Translations under genes and position numbers: made by a program
Source of the DNA: Ricinus communis
Lineage: Eukaryota > Streptophyta > Magnoliopsida > Malpighiales > Euphorbiaceae
Direction: 5' to 3'
Length of the DNA stretch: 64,000 nucleotides
Assembly: GCF_019578655.1 (NCBI RefSeq)
Contig: NC_063259.1
Coordinates: 1,414,001 to 1,478,000, forward strand
Notes under the pieces: model-generated
Databases searched by the model: none
What the model saw: only the letters and a program-made list of their open reading frames with translations
Told to the model about the DNA's origin: nothing
In this document: positions 1 to 12,200 of the stretch, in pieces
How the letters are laid out: each line of letters opens with the position of its first letter
How positions within the stretch are numbered: the first letter of the stretch is position 1

Positions 1-1692
1 GACAAATATACTACTTTCACGGGGTCGTATTCTCATATTAAATTATTAGCACTATTATGGGGTTGTTTTCTCAAAGTCATAAATATACACGTTTTACGGG
101 GTTATTTTCTTATATTGATAATATACAACTTTTATGGGATCGTTTTTTCATATTAAATTATTAGCACTATTATGGGGTCGTTTTGTTAAAATCATAAATT
201 TACACGTCTGATGGGGTTATTTTCTTATATCGACAAATATACCCCTTTTACGGGGTTGTTTTCTCATATTATAAAATTAACCCATTTAAGGGGTTGTTTT
301 CTCATACTCACAAATATACCAAAATAAGGGGGTATTTTCTCCGATTGATAAATATCCCCATATTACGGGGTTGTTTTCTCATATTAAAAATTTTTTCCCT
401 TCTACGTGGCTGTTTTCTCAGACTCGCAATTACACTACTTTTACGGGGTCGTTTTCTCATATTCATAATTATACACATTTTACAGGGTCAATATACCACT
501 TTTACGGGGTTGTTTTCTCATATTAAATTATTAGCACTATTATGGGGTTGTTTTGTCAAATTCATAAATTTACACAGTTTACGGGGTTGTTTTCTCATAT
601 TATAAAATTAAGCCATTTAAGGGGTTGTTTTCTCATACTCCCAAATATACCAGATTACGGGGTTATTTTCTCCGATTGATAAATATCCCCGTATTACTAG
701 TTGTTTTCTCATACTAAAAAATTTACCCCTTTTACGAGTGTGTTTTCTCAGACTCTCAATTACACTACTTTTATAGGGTTGTTTTTTTAAATTCATAAAT
801 ATACACGTTTTACGGGATTATTTTCTTATATTGATAAATATACCACTTTTACGGGGTCATTTTCTCATATTAAATTATTAGCACTATTATGGAGTTGTTT
901 TGTGAAATTTATAAATTTACATGTTTACGGAGTTAGTTTCTTATATCGATAAAAATATCCCTTTTACGGGGTTGTTTTCTCATATTATAAAATTACCCCA
1001 TTTAAGGGGTTGTTTTCTCATACTCACAAATATACCAAACTTACGGTGCTATTTTCTCCGATTGATAAATATGCCCGTATTACGGGGTTCTTTTCTCATT
1101 TTAAAAAATTTACCCCTTCTACGAGGCTGTTTTCTCAAACTCACAATTACACTACTTTTACAGAGTTGTTTTCTCTGATTCATAAATGTACAAGTTTTAC
1201 AGGGTTATTTTCTTATATTGATAAATATACCACTTTTTTGGGGTCATTTTTTCATATTAAATTATTAGCACTATTATGGGATTGTTTTGTCAAATTTTTA
1301 AATTAAAACATGTTACGGGGTTATTTTCTTATATCGACAAATATACCCCTTTTAGGAGGTTGTTTTCTCATATTTTAAAATTAACCCATTTAAGGGGTTG
1401 TTTTCTCATACTCACAATTATGCCAAAATTACAGGGTTATTTTCTTCGATTGATAAATATCCTCGTATTACGGGGTTGTTTTCTCATATTAAAAAATTTA
1501 CCTCTTCTACAAGGATGTTTTCTCAAACTCGCAGTTACACTACTTTTACGGGGCTGTTTTCTGAGATTCATAAATATACATGTTTTACGGGGTTATTTTC
1601 TTATATCGACAAATATACCCCTTTTACGAGGTTATTTTCTCCGATTGATAAATATCCATGTTTTACGGGGTTATTTTCTCATATTCTTAAAT
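1..1692 (+). repeat. 39-bp minisatellite array, left segment
   Basis: Tandem monomers of 39 bp (some 38 bp), each starting with a core like GGGGTTGTTTTCTC and usually ending in a variant of TTTTAC. The array is open at the window's left edge. The diagnostic monomer carrying ATTATTAGCACTATTAT occurs near 46, 161, 531, 878 and 1265, so repeat units are 115, 370, 347 and 387 bp. The last monomer is cut by the retrotransposon beginning at 1698 and resumes at 9244. No gene is seen; apparent ORFs follow from the 13-codon periodicity. Confidence 0.95.
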
Positions 1693-1697
1693 ATATG
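1693..1697. other. Target-site duplication, left copy (ATATG)
   Basis: The 5 bp directly left of the LTR. The right copy at 9239-9243 reads ATACG, a 4 of 5 match. Joining the flanks with one copy of this site restores a monomer of exactly 39 bp, which supports both boundaries. Confidence 0.8.
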
Positions 1698-4589
1698 TGT
1701 AATACCCAAAATTTTCCTTTAATAATAATAATATTAGTAATAATTAATAAATGAGTTTTTACTTAAATCAATTTTACTTTATTATTATTTGATTTAATTG
1801 GAATGATTTAAATAGAATATTAATGCTAGACAAAATAAGGGAGTTACTTTGTATATCTAACTTGTTTGATTTTTTTTAAGAAATTAATTAAGTAAATTCT
1901 TTCGGAAATAAATTATATTTTTGGTCATTCAATTTTCCCCAAAATGAATATATGAATTAAAATTCTATATTTGAGAGTTATGAAAGAATTAGTAAATAAT
2001 ATTTTTATAAAATAATTGTCGGGGAATGATAAATTTTAATTAGCAAATGGTGTTAATTTTAATTGGAAAATAATTAGCAAATTGATTAATGAAATTAATT
2101 GTGTGTTAGGATTAAATTGAAAATTTTGTTTAGAATAAGGATTAAAAATATAATTTTATTAATATGGGGTTTTAATGAAAATTTGTATTTTTGTAATTAA
2201 ATATGTTGGCAAGGGCTTTTTGGTAATTTTACATTTAAAAGCAAGGGTAAATAAGTAATTAAATATTTTCAATAATTCTGTTTTAACCCAAATTAAATAG
2301 TTAGGGGCTTACTTGAAAAGCTAAAGAAAATTTTAAGGGGTTAATTCGAAATTTTGCAGGACGAAATTGTTAGTAATTAAAAAAATTGAGGGACTAAATG
2401 GTAAAGAAGTAAAGTTCAGGGACCAAAAGTCGATATGGGGAGGAAAAGGAAAGAAAAGAAAGACGGAATAAAGGAAGAAGAGGAAGAGGAGGAAGGAGGA
2501 CCTTCGGCCATCCATGGCGAGGCTTCGGTGGTCACCCGAGGCAATGGCAGTGGCAAGAACAAGGCGACGAGGAGCGGCGAAAAAGCGAGGAAGGAGGGGC
2601 GACATTTCTTGCAACCATTGCCGGCGATTCTAAACTCAATTTGATCAGCAGCTTCTAGGCTTCTTTTTTCCGACCATCGTCACCCCTTGAGGACGCCGGA
2701 ATTGCAAGATCCGGCAAGGTGAAGAGTTAGGGGCAGCCGAAAATCTTGAGCTTTTTCGGTGAGTGATGGATGATCGGAGGGCATATCCGGACTCTCCTCA
2801 GCTCAAGCTTTTCCTATGGCACCGGTTTCATGGCGATCGGACTCCGTTGAAGATCAATAGCCGAGATCGTCCTTAAATCTCTTTGGATGATCGGCCTGAT
2901 CGGATGATCGGGAAGATCTAAGTCGATCACATGAGCGCGGCCGATCGAGTCCGTGGGTGCGTTTGATCGCCGACGGACTACCGGAGGCTAGCTCACGAGC
3001 GATCAAATGTCTCGATAATTCTTTGGCCCGTTGATTTAGAATTCATTAGTAAAATTTATGTGTTTATTGAATTGTGTTGAGCATTAGAAAAATATTGTGA
3101 GTAAAAATAATTAATTGTCGGACTGTCTGCCTTTAGTCGTGATTTGTAATATGTGGCGGAGTCGGGAAAAATAGTGAAGTCTTGGGGACCTGACTCCCGT
3201 TAAAATAAATTGTTGAAATATTTGAAGTGTTTTTTGGCAGGTCCTGGACCCGTTATACGGGGGGTAAATGTCCGTAAATTTAGGGAAGGTTCTGCCGAAT
3301 TTTCGGTAGGATTCTTCCAAGTCGAGATTCTTAGACAACCAGTCCTAGGAGTCTAGAGCTAGGGTTAATTGTCAAATGTTCCAATGTTATTGATTAAATT
3401 ATTTTCCGTAATTAGATAATCCATCAGTTCGGCTCACTCCATTCGAGGCATCGGAATAGAGCTAGGAGGTCGTCAAAGCTGTGAGTTAAAGTCATATATC
3501 TGCTTACGTGTGTCATGCTAAGATTTTTACGTGATATCTCTAATTAAATGATTGATATTTTAAATATTTAGTTATTTACTATTTATATATGTTTCATTTT
3601 CCTTACTATGATTTTATTGATTTCGTGCTGACTCGGGATGCGATGGCTGTAGAACATGCTATTTGATGAGTTGCACTGGTACGAATCTGAAATAAATAGT
3701 AAAAAGGGTAAATTTTAAAAGGTAAATTTAGGACTTGCCCTGGTCGAGCATTACTCTCTAGGTTGTGTAGAGTGAGTTTGCCGGAGTAAGGTCCATGGTC
3801 GAGCATTGCTCTCTAGGCGCTAACTTATTTAGAAACCTAAGTGACCGGACTGAAATTAAGGACCCTGGTCGAGCTTCGCTCTCTGGGCGCCAGTCTTATT
3901 AGAGTAAGAGAGCCGAAAAGCTTATACTGATAGTGATAATTAAGTGACCGGACTGGAGTTAAGGACCCTAGTCGAGCTTCGCTCTCTAGGCGCCAGTTCT
4001 ATTAGAATGAGAGAGTCGAGATGTTAGTGTTGGGTTTAGGGTTCTGCTAAGGTACTCTGTCCCGTGGTATGAAATAGAAATTTATTTTATTTTATTTTGC
4101 AGAAGCATAGCATGACATGCATATTTTATTTTAATTAAACAATTATTTTATTGAAGTTTTATATTTTATTTTGGGATATATGATTTTAACTCACTCTCGA
4201 GACTGGCAGTCTCAATTTCACTGTTTTTCAGGTGATTGTTAGTCTTCTCGCAGTTCTTATCTAGCAACCCGACTCCTTCGTCATCGGGTTGATGTAATTG
4301 ATTTTGATATGTTTGACTTGTAAAATTTAGATTCTCCGCAGTAGAGATTCTTAGACTTATCAGGTTATAATTTTATATAAGTTCAAGTCTCGCCTAGCTA
4401 TCCTGACAGATCGAATTTAATTTATAGTACCCGTTGATTTAAGATTAATTATGGAAATAGTGCTTTGAATTGAGTTCGGATTTTAATTTGATCGAGTTAA
4501 TGAATAGTCAAGCTTACTATGGGATTTGGTAGCCTTAATCCTACCCATTCCCTAGTGCCGGTCATGGGCCCACAGACCAGGTCGTGACA
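1698..4589 (+). repeat. 5' LTR
   Basis: Starts TGTAATACCC and ends GTCGTGACA, with canonical TG and CA termini, and is followed 4 bp later by the PBS. It matches 6264-9238 over its whole length with small indels. Inside are an A/T-rich first 600 bp, a purine-rich low-complexity tract (about 2440-2500), a GC-richer block with several GATCG motifs (about 2700-3010), and a cluster of short hairpin sub-repeats (3741-4010). Confidence 0.92.
3741..4010 (+). repeat. LTR sub-repeats with GAGC/GCTC hairpins (5' LTR)
   Basis: Four copies of a motif of the form TGGTCGAGCTTCGCTCTCTGG begin near 3741, 3796, 3866 and 3967. Each contains a 4-bp stem GAGC...GCTC with a 3-base loop (TTC, or ATT in the first two copies). 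Spacers between copies share CCGGACTG...TTAAGGACC. All four are present in the 3' LTR too, so they predate insertion. The role is unknown; position in the LTR suggests RNA structure or regulation. Confidence 0.75.
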
Positions 4590-4593
4590 AAGT

Positions 4594-4605
4594 TGGTATC
4601 AGAGC
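4594..4605 (+). other. Primer-binding site, initiator tRNA-Met type
   Basis: TGGTATCAGAGC lies 4 bp after the 5' LTR. This is the standard plant LTR-retrotransposon site complementary to the 3' end of initiator tRNA-Met, where minus-strand cDNA synthesis starts. It fixes the element's orientation as plus. Confidence 0.95.
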
Positions 4606-5989
4606 TTAGGTTTAGTTTTTCTTCGACCTAGGTTAAGATTCTTGGTACTACGGAGCTAGGATCAAGTCTGTCTTGTTTGTTTTCATTGACTCCAGTGTCT
4701 CAGCTTTCACTGTTAGAGAATCTATCATTCTTTCTTATGAACTTGTTTTTGATGCTTTATTGAGAGTAAGCGATGTAGAGATATCAAGATCTGAAGCGTG
4801 GTAGACTCGTGCTGTTTCTTTAAGTGATTAGTGCAGGCCGGCCCTGGGATGCTTCGATTGTTGTTTCGATGGTGGGCACCTCAGTCGGATAGAGTGTAGT
4901 TGCAGTTGTGTCATGAACTGCCTCGTCATTGCATCAGGCATCGCCTTAATGAGTAGCACCGAAGTTAATGCGTGGCATGTCGAGCAGAAGCCAGAGTATA
5001 TATGGTTGAGTTTTGTGGTTGTAAGAAGCTTAAGAATGGTGGTAGGAGTAATTTTTGGACGCTCGGAATCCAGAGAAGCTTAAGCAAACACTATTTATTT
5101 TTCTATATAGAACAAAGTTTTTTAAAATACAATATTGCTCCCAGTCCCAAAAGAATTCATTATGGCATTTCATTATTAGGCATGCATAATTCCATACTCA
5201 TTTTAGGGCAGGCATCATACATCGTGCATTGCAACCCTTGGTGATAGGGGGCATCATCACCTTGGTGCGCGATATTATAGAATTTTACATAAAGAAAATC
5301 CCTAGAGATTTTACAATTTTGTAAAAGTATGTTTTTTAGAATATAATAAATTTTTATCAGTGATGGTTATAAAGCAAATAAATAAGTAACTCTTTCAAAG
5401 TAAATTGTGTTAGCTTGGGATTCTCTGGATGACACACTGAGTTAGAATGAATCTGTGGCGCAGTAGGCCCCATGTTGGATTATAGAGGAGACTTCTGGAT
5501 TTCAGTCGAAGAGGAATTTTGTGTCAGGATGGCATCATTTTTTGTATCGGTTATCGCAACCAGATGGATGATATGACGTGGATGATGTGATGTGGATGTT
5601 AAGGATATTCTATACGTGCAAGGGCCGCATCATTAGGAAAGAAGTTGGCGAGTGGATTTTTGGCAGGACCAGAATTAGTCCAGATCATTTCAGAGAAGAC
5701 TCTTTTCTCGCGAGCAGCTGAAGACAGCTTTCAGAAGGCAGAGGAGTTATGCAGGCCCGAAGTGGGAGCACGTGGAGATTTGTATTAGAGAAGTATGTAT
5801 TCTTAAGGCGTCTCTTATGCAAAAAGTGACGCGGTTTGGTAAGAAAGGCGAGTTAGCCCTTATTGGGTGGAACTCTTGGAATTATTGGCAGGATTGGTGA
5901 GGTGGCATGCAAGATGGACTTGCCGCCAAATTTTTGGCAGGACCAGAATTAATCCGTTATTTTAATTATCCGCGTAGAGGAAGTATATT

Positions 5990-6215
5990 TCGGACCCTTC
6001 GAATGTGTTGCAACCTCAGTGTGTGGAAGTAAATGAAGATTTGACTTCCGAGGAGCAGTAAGTTAGGATCGCGGATTCTCAGGTTCGCCAGTTTTGCTCA
6101 AGGGTTTTATCGATGGATCTTGTGGTTGAATATTTTCTGCCGAGGGAAGTACTTGAGAAGCCGAGCTGGAGATGAGAGATTCTTACTCTCATTAGTCTCA
6201 GTTTTAGTGTGAACC
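5990..6215 (+). pseudogene. Integrase C-terminus to chromodomain remnant
   Basis: Read from 5990, the plus strand gives a stretch with DPSNVLQPQCVEVNEDL followed by an in-frame TAA and then VRIADSQVRQ. This is the kind of linker that precedes the chromodomain at the integrase C-terminus in Tekay/Del chromoviruses. A comparable linker, leading to a complete chromodomain, is visible in the minus-strand element at 55684-56256. Downstream the frame degenerates and no chromodomain core can be read. It is the only surviving coding trace in this element and is the basis for its clade assignment. Certainly non-functional. Confidence 0.6.
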
Positions 6216-6250
6216 CCTTTTTCTTTTAAAATTCGAGGACAAATTTTCTT

Positions 6251-6263
6251 AAAGGGGAGAGAG
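6251..6263 (+). other. Polypurine tract
   Basis: AAAGGGGAGAGAG immediately before the 3' LTR, preceded by ATTCGAGGACAAATTTTCTT, a context typical of Tekay/Del element ends. It primes plus-strand DNA synthesis. Confidence 0.85.
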
Positions 6264-9238
6264 TATAATACCCGAAATCTTCCTTTAATTATAATAATAT
6301 TAGTAATAATTAATAAATGAGTTTTTACTTAAATAAATTTTACTTTATTTTTATTTGATTTAATTGGAATGATTTAAATAGAATTTTAATGATAGACAAA
6401 ATAAGGAAGTTACTTTGTATATCTAATTTGTTTGATTTTTTGTTTAAGAAATTAATTAAGTAAATTCTTTGGGAAATAAATTATATTTTTGGTCATTCAA
6501 TTTTTCCCAAAATGAATATATGAATTAAAATTCTATATTTGAGAGTTATGAAAGAATTAGTAAATAATATTTTTATAAAAAAATTATCAGGGAGTGATAA
6601 ATTTTAATTAGCAAATGGTGTTAATTTTAATTGAAAAATATTTAGCAAATTGATTAATTAAATTAATTGTGTGTTAGGATTAAATTGAAAATTTATTTTG
6701 GAGTAAGGATTAAAAATGTAATTTTATTAAAATGGGATTTTAATGAAAATTTGTATGTTTGGTATTTTTGTAATTAAATGTGTCGGCAAAGGCTTTTTGG
6801 TAATTTTACATTTAAAAGCAAGGGTAAATAAGTAATTATATATTTTCAATAATTATGTTTTGGCCCAAATAAAATATTTATGAGCTTAACTGAAAAGCTA
6901 AAGAAAATTTTAAGAGCTAATCGAAAATTTTGCAGGACGAAATTGTTAGTAATTAAAAAAGTTGAGGGACTAAATGGTAAAGAAGAAAAGTCCAGGGACC
7001 AAAAGTCGATATGGAGAGGAAAAGGAAAGAAAAGAAAGAAGGAAGAAAGGAAGAAGAAGAAGAGGAGGAAGGAGGACCTTCGACCATCCATGGTGGACGG
7101 CGAAGGAGGCCCTGCCCGAGCAAGGTGGCTTCGGCTGGAGGTGCGCTGGTCAACAACGAGTGCAGCGGCAGTGGCGGCAGCAGCTGCGGGAGGCGGAAAA
7201 CGTGAGGAAGGAGGGTAGTGGCTATCGGCACCGTTCCTGGCGTTCCCGGCAACCATTGACGGTGATTACAGACTCAATTTGATCAGCAACTTTTGGGCTT
7301 CTTTTTCCGACCATCGTCACCCCTTAAGGACGCCGGAATTGCAAGATCCGGCGAGGTGAAAAGTTAGGGACAGCCAGAAATCTCGGGCTTTTCCAGAGAG
7401 TTCTGGCGAGTGATGGATGATCTGAGGGCTTATCCGAACTCTCCTCAGCTCAAGCTTTCCTATGGTTATGGCAATCGGACTCCATTTGAAAATCGATGAC
7501 TGAGATCGTTCGTAAATCTCTCCGGATGATCGAGGATCGGATCGGAAGATCGAAAGCGGGGATCGTCATCAGCGTGTCATTTCGAGTCCGTTGTTGTGTT
7601 CGGATTGTCGATCGGACTCTGGCGGCTAGAGGCGATTCAGCCGAGCGATCGAACATCTCAGTAATTCTCTGGCCCGTTGATTTTAGAATTCATTGGTAAA
7701 ATTTATGTGTTTATTGAATTGTGTTGAGCATTAGAAAAATATTGTGAGTTAAAATAATTAATTGTCGGACTGTCTGCCTTTAGTCGTGATTTGTGATGTG
7801 TGGCGGAGTCGGAAAAAATAGTAAAGTCTTGGGGACCCAACTCCCATTAAAATAAATTATTGAAATATTTGAAGTGTTTTCTGGCAGGTCCCGGACCCGT
7901 TATACGAGGGGTAAATGTCCGTAAATTTAGGGGAGTTTCTGCCAAATTTTTGGTAGGATTCTTCCGATTCGAGATTCTTAGACAGTCAGTCCTAGGAGTC
8001 TAAACCTAGGGTTAATTGTCAAATGTTTGAATGTTATTGATTAAATTATTTTCCGTGATTAGATAATCCGTCAGTTCGGCTAGCTCCACCCGAGGCATCG
8101 GAGCAGAGCTAGGAGGTCGTCAAAGTTGTGAGTTAAAGTCATATATCTGCTTACATGTGTCATGCTAAGATTTTTACGTGATATCTCTGATTAGATGATT
8201 AATATTTTAAATATTTAGTTATTTACTGTTTATATATGTTTCATTTTCCGTATTATGATTTTATTGATTTTGTGTTGACTCGGAATGGGACGACTATATA
8301 ACATGCTATTTGATGAGTTGCACCGGTAGGAATCTAAAATAGATAATAAAATGGGCAAATTTTAAAAGGTAAATTTAGTACTTGCCCTAGTCGAGCATTG
8401 CTCTCTGGGCTGAATAGAGTGAGTTTGCCGGAATAAAGGTCCCTGGTCGAGCATTGCTCTTTGGGCGTCGGCTTATTTGGAAACCTAAGTGACTGGACTG
8501 GAGTTAAGGACCTTGGTCGAGCTTCGCTCTCTGGGCGCCAGTCTTATTGGAGTAAGAGAGCCGAAATGCTAATATTGATAGTGATAATTAAGTGATCGGA
8601 CTGGAGTTAAGGACCCTGATCGAGCTTCGCTCTCTGGGCGCTAGTTCTGTTAGAATGAGAGAGTCGAGATGTTAGTGTTGGATTTAGGGTTCTGCTGAGG
8701 TACTCTATCTCATGGTATGAAATAAAAATTTATTTTATTTTATTTTTCAGAAGCATAGCATGGAATGCATATTATATTTTAATTAAATAAATGTTTTATT
8801 GAAGTTTTATATTTTATTTTGGGATATATGATTTTAACTCACTCTCGAGACTGACAGTCTCAATTTCACTGTTTTTCAGGTGATTGTTAGTCTCCCCGCA
8901 GTTCTTATCTAGCAACCCGACTCCTTCATCAGCGGATTGATGTAATTGATTTTGGTATGTTTGATTTGTAAAATTTAGATTCTTCGCAATAGAGATTTTT
9001 AGACTTACCAGTTTTGTAATTATATATAAGTTCAAGTCTTGCCTAACTATGCTGGCCGACCGAATTTAATTTATAGTACCCGTTGATTTAAGATTAATTA
9101 TGGAAATAGTGCTTTGGATTGAGTTCGGATTTCAATTTGATTGAGTTAGTGAATAGTCATGCTTACTATGGGATTTGGTGGCCTTAAGCCTACCCTTTTC
9201 CTAGTGCCCGTCACGGGCCCACAGATCGGGTCATGACA
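6264..9238 (+). repeat. 3' LTR
   Basis: Copy of 1698-4589, starting TATAATACCC (the terminal TG has become TA) and ending TCATGACA. Its G/C-rich block (about 7080-7260) is longer than in the 5' LTR, which accounts for most of the 83-bp length difference. It is followed by the right target duplication and the resumed array. Confidence 0.92.
8388..8660 (+). repeat. LTR sub-repeats with GAGC/GCTC hairpins (3' LTR)
   Basis: The same four hairpin motifs as at 3741-4010, beginning near 8388, 8446, 8514 and 8627. The stem GAGC...GCTC is kept in all four although surrounding bases differ between the LTRs. Confidence 0.75.
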
Positions 9239-9243
9239 ATACG
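9239..9243. other. Target-site duplication, right copy (ATACG)
   Basis: Matches 1693-1697 at 4 of 5 positions. The array monomer interrupted at 1697 continues directly from here. Confidence 0.8.
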
Positions 9244-12200
9244 CCTATTACGAGGTTGTTTTCTCATATTAAAAGATTTACCACTTCTACGAGGCTGTTT
9301 TCTGAGACTTGCAATTACACTACTTTTGTGGGGTTGCTTTCTTAGATTCACAAATATATACGTTTTACGGGGTTATTTTCTTATATTGATAAATATACCA
9401 CTTTTACGGGGTCGTTTTCTTATATTAAATTATTAGCACTATTATGTTATTGTTTTGTTAAATTCATAAATTTACACGTTTTACGGGATTATTTTCTTAT
9501 ATAGAAAAATATACCCTATTTTTTTCTTATACTCTAAAATTAATATATTTAAGGGGTTATTTTTCCATACTGACAAATATACCAAAATCACGGGGTTATT
9601 TTCTCCGATTAATAAATATCCTCGTGTTACGGGGTTGTTTTCTAATATTTATAAATATACCCATCTTACGGGGTTATTTCCTCATATTAAGAAATTTACC
9701 CTTTCTACGAGGATGTTTTATCAGACCCGCAATTGCACTACTTTTACAGGGTTGTTTTCTCAGATTCATAAATATATAAGTTTACGGGGTTATTTTCTTA
9801 TATTGATAAATATATCACTTTTACGGGATCGTTTTCTCATATTAAATTATTAGCACTATTATGGGGTTGTTTTGTCAAATTCATAAATTTACACGTCTTA
9901 CAGTGTTATTCTCTTATATCGATAAATATACCCCTTTTACGGAGTTGTTTTCTCATATTATAAAATTAACTAATTTAAGGGGTTGTTCTCTCATACTTAC
10001 AAATATACCAAAATTACAAGGTTATTTCCTCCGATTGATAAATATCCCGTATTATGGAGTTGTTTTCTCATATTAAAACATTTACCCCTTCTACGAGGCT
10101 GTTTTCTGATACTCACAATTATACTACTTTTACGGGGTTGTTTTCTCTAATTCTTAAATATACACATTTTACGGGTTATTTTCTTATTTTGATAAATATA
10201 CCACTTTTACGGAGTTGTCTTCTCATACTAAATTATTAGCACTATTATGGAGTTGTTTTGTCAAATTCATAAATTTACATGTTTATGGAGTTATTTTCTT
10301 ATATCGACAAATATACCCCTTTTACAGGGTTGTTTTCTCATATTATTAAATTGCCTAATTTAAGGGGTTGTTTTCACAAAGTCACAAATATACCAAACTT
10401 ACGGGATTATTTTCTCCAATTGATAAATATATCGTATTACGGAGTTCTTTTCTCATATTAAAAAATTTACCCCTTCTACGAGGCTGTTTTCTCATACTCG
10501 CAATTACACTACTTTTACGGGGTTGTTTTCTCAGATCATAAATATAGAAGTTTTACGGGATTATTTTCTTATATTGATAAATATACCACTTTTATGAGGT
10601 CGTTTTCTCATATTAAATTATTAGCACTATTATGGGGTTGTTTTGTCAAATTCATAAATTTACACGTTTTACGAGCTTATTTTCTTATATCGACGAATAT
10701 ACCCTTTTTACGGGGTTGTTTACTCATACTCTAAAATTAACCCATTTAAGGGGTTGTTTTCTCATACTCACAAACATACTAAAATTACGGGATTATTTTT
10801 TCCAATTGATAAAAATTCATGTATTACGGGGTTGTCTTCTCATATTAAAAATTTACCCCTTCTACGAGGTTGTTTTCTCATACTCGAAATTCACTACTTT
10901 TACGGCGTTGTTTTCTCTAATTTATAAATATACACGTTTTACGGGGTTATTTTCTTATATTGATAAATATACCACTTTTACGGGGTCGTTTTCTCATATT
11001 AAATTATTAGCACTATTATGGGGGTTGCTTTGTGAAATTCATAAATTTACACGTTTTACGAAGTTATTTTCTTATATCGACAAATATACTTCATTTTCGG
11101 GGCTCTTTTCTCATACACTAAAATTAACCCATTTAGGGGGTTGTTTTCTCATATTAAAAGATTTACCCCTTCTACGAACCTATTTTTTCAGGCTCACGGT
11201 TATACTAATTTTACGAGGTTGTTTTTTCATATTCATAAATATACACTTTATACGGTGTTGTTGTCATATATTGATAAATATATCACTTTTATGGGGTCGT
11301 TTTCTCATATTAAATTATTAGCACTATTGGGGTTGTTTTCTCAAATTCATAAATTTACACGTTTTATGGAGTTATTCTCTTATATCGACAAGTATACCCC
11401 TCTTACGGGGTTGTTTTCTGATACTCTAAAATTAACTCATTTAAGGGGTTATTTTTCCATATTCACAAATATACCAATATTTCGGTGTTATTTTCTCTGA
11501 TTGACAAATATTCCCATATTACCGGATTATTTTCTATTATTTATAAATATACCACTTTTACGAGGTTGTTTTCTCAAACTAAAAATTTTACCCCTTCTAC
11601 GAGGCTGTTTTCTCAGACTCGCAATTACACTACACTTATAGGGTTGTTTTCTCAGATTCATAAATATACATAATTTACGGGGTTATTTTCATATATTTAT
11701 AAATATACCATTTTTACGGGGTCGTTTTCTCATATTAAATTATTAGCACTATTATGGGGTTGTTTTCTCAAATTCATAAATATACACATTTTACGGGGTT
11801 ATTTTCTTATATCGGCAAATATACCCCTTTTACGGGGTTATTTTATCATACTCACAAATATACCAAAATGACCGGGTTATTTTCTCCGATTGATAAATAT
11901 CCCCGTATTACGGTGTTGTTTTCTCATATTAAAAAATTTACCGCTTCTACGAGGTTGTTTTCTCCAACTCGCAATTACACTACTTTAACGGGGTTGTTTT
12001 CTTAGATTCATAAATATATACGTTTTATGGGGTTATTTCCTTATATTGATAAATATACTACTTTTACGGGGTGGTTTTCTGATATTAAATTATTAGCACT
12101 ATTATGGGGTTGTTTTGTCAAATTCATAAATTTACACGTTTTACAGAGTTATTTTCTTATATCGACAAATATATCCATTTTACTAGGTTGTTTTCTCATA

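Larger units (their letters stand above)
4590..6263 (+). other. Retrotransposon interior, largely non-coding
   Basis: The region between the LTRs. It begins with the PBS and ends with the polypurine tract. No gag, protease, reverse transcriptase or RNase H motif is recognisable in any frame. A 25-base phrase containing TTTTTGGCAGGACCAGAATT occurs twice (about 5657 and 5932), a small internal duplication. The only coding trace is the integrase-tail scrap at 5990-6215. Confidence 0.8.
1698..9238 (+). mobile_element. Non-autonomous chromovirus-derived LTR retrotransposon inside the array
   Basis: A complete LTR-retrotransposon skeleton: 5' LTR (2892 bp), tRNA-Met type PBS, 1674-bp interior without an intact ORF, polypurine tract, 3' LTR (2975 bp), and a 5-bp target duplication. 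LTRs form nearly 80% of its length, as in large non-autonomous (LARD-like) derivatives. A scrap at the 3' end of the interior resembles the integrase-to-chromodomain tail of Tekay/Del chromoviruses, so it is probably a deletion derivative of that clade. LTR stretches compared by eye are about 94-95% identical, so it is older than the element at 53361-62809. It could only move using proteins from a related autonomous copy. Confidence 0.9.

Noticed and set aside
2435..2644. Lys/Glu-rich ORF in the 5' LTR, and similar ORFs at 6880-7282 in the 3' LTR
   Set aside because: Purine-rich low-complexity LTR sequence. The ORFs are not conserved in frame between the two LTRs.
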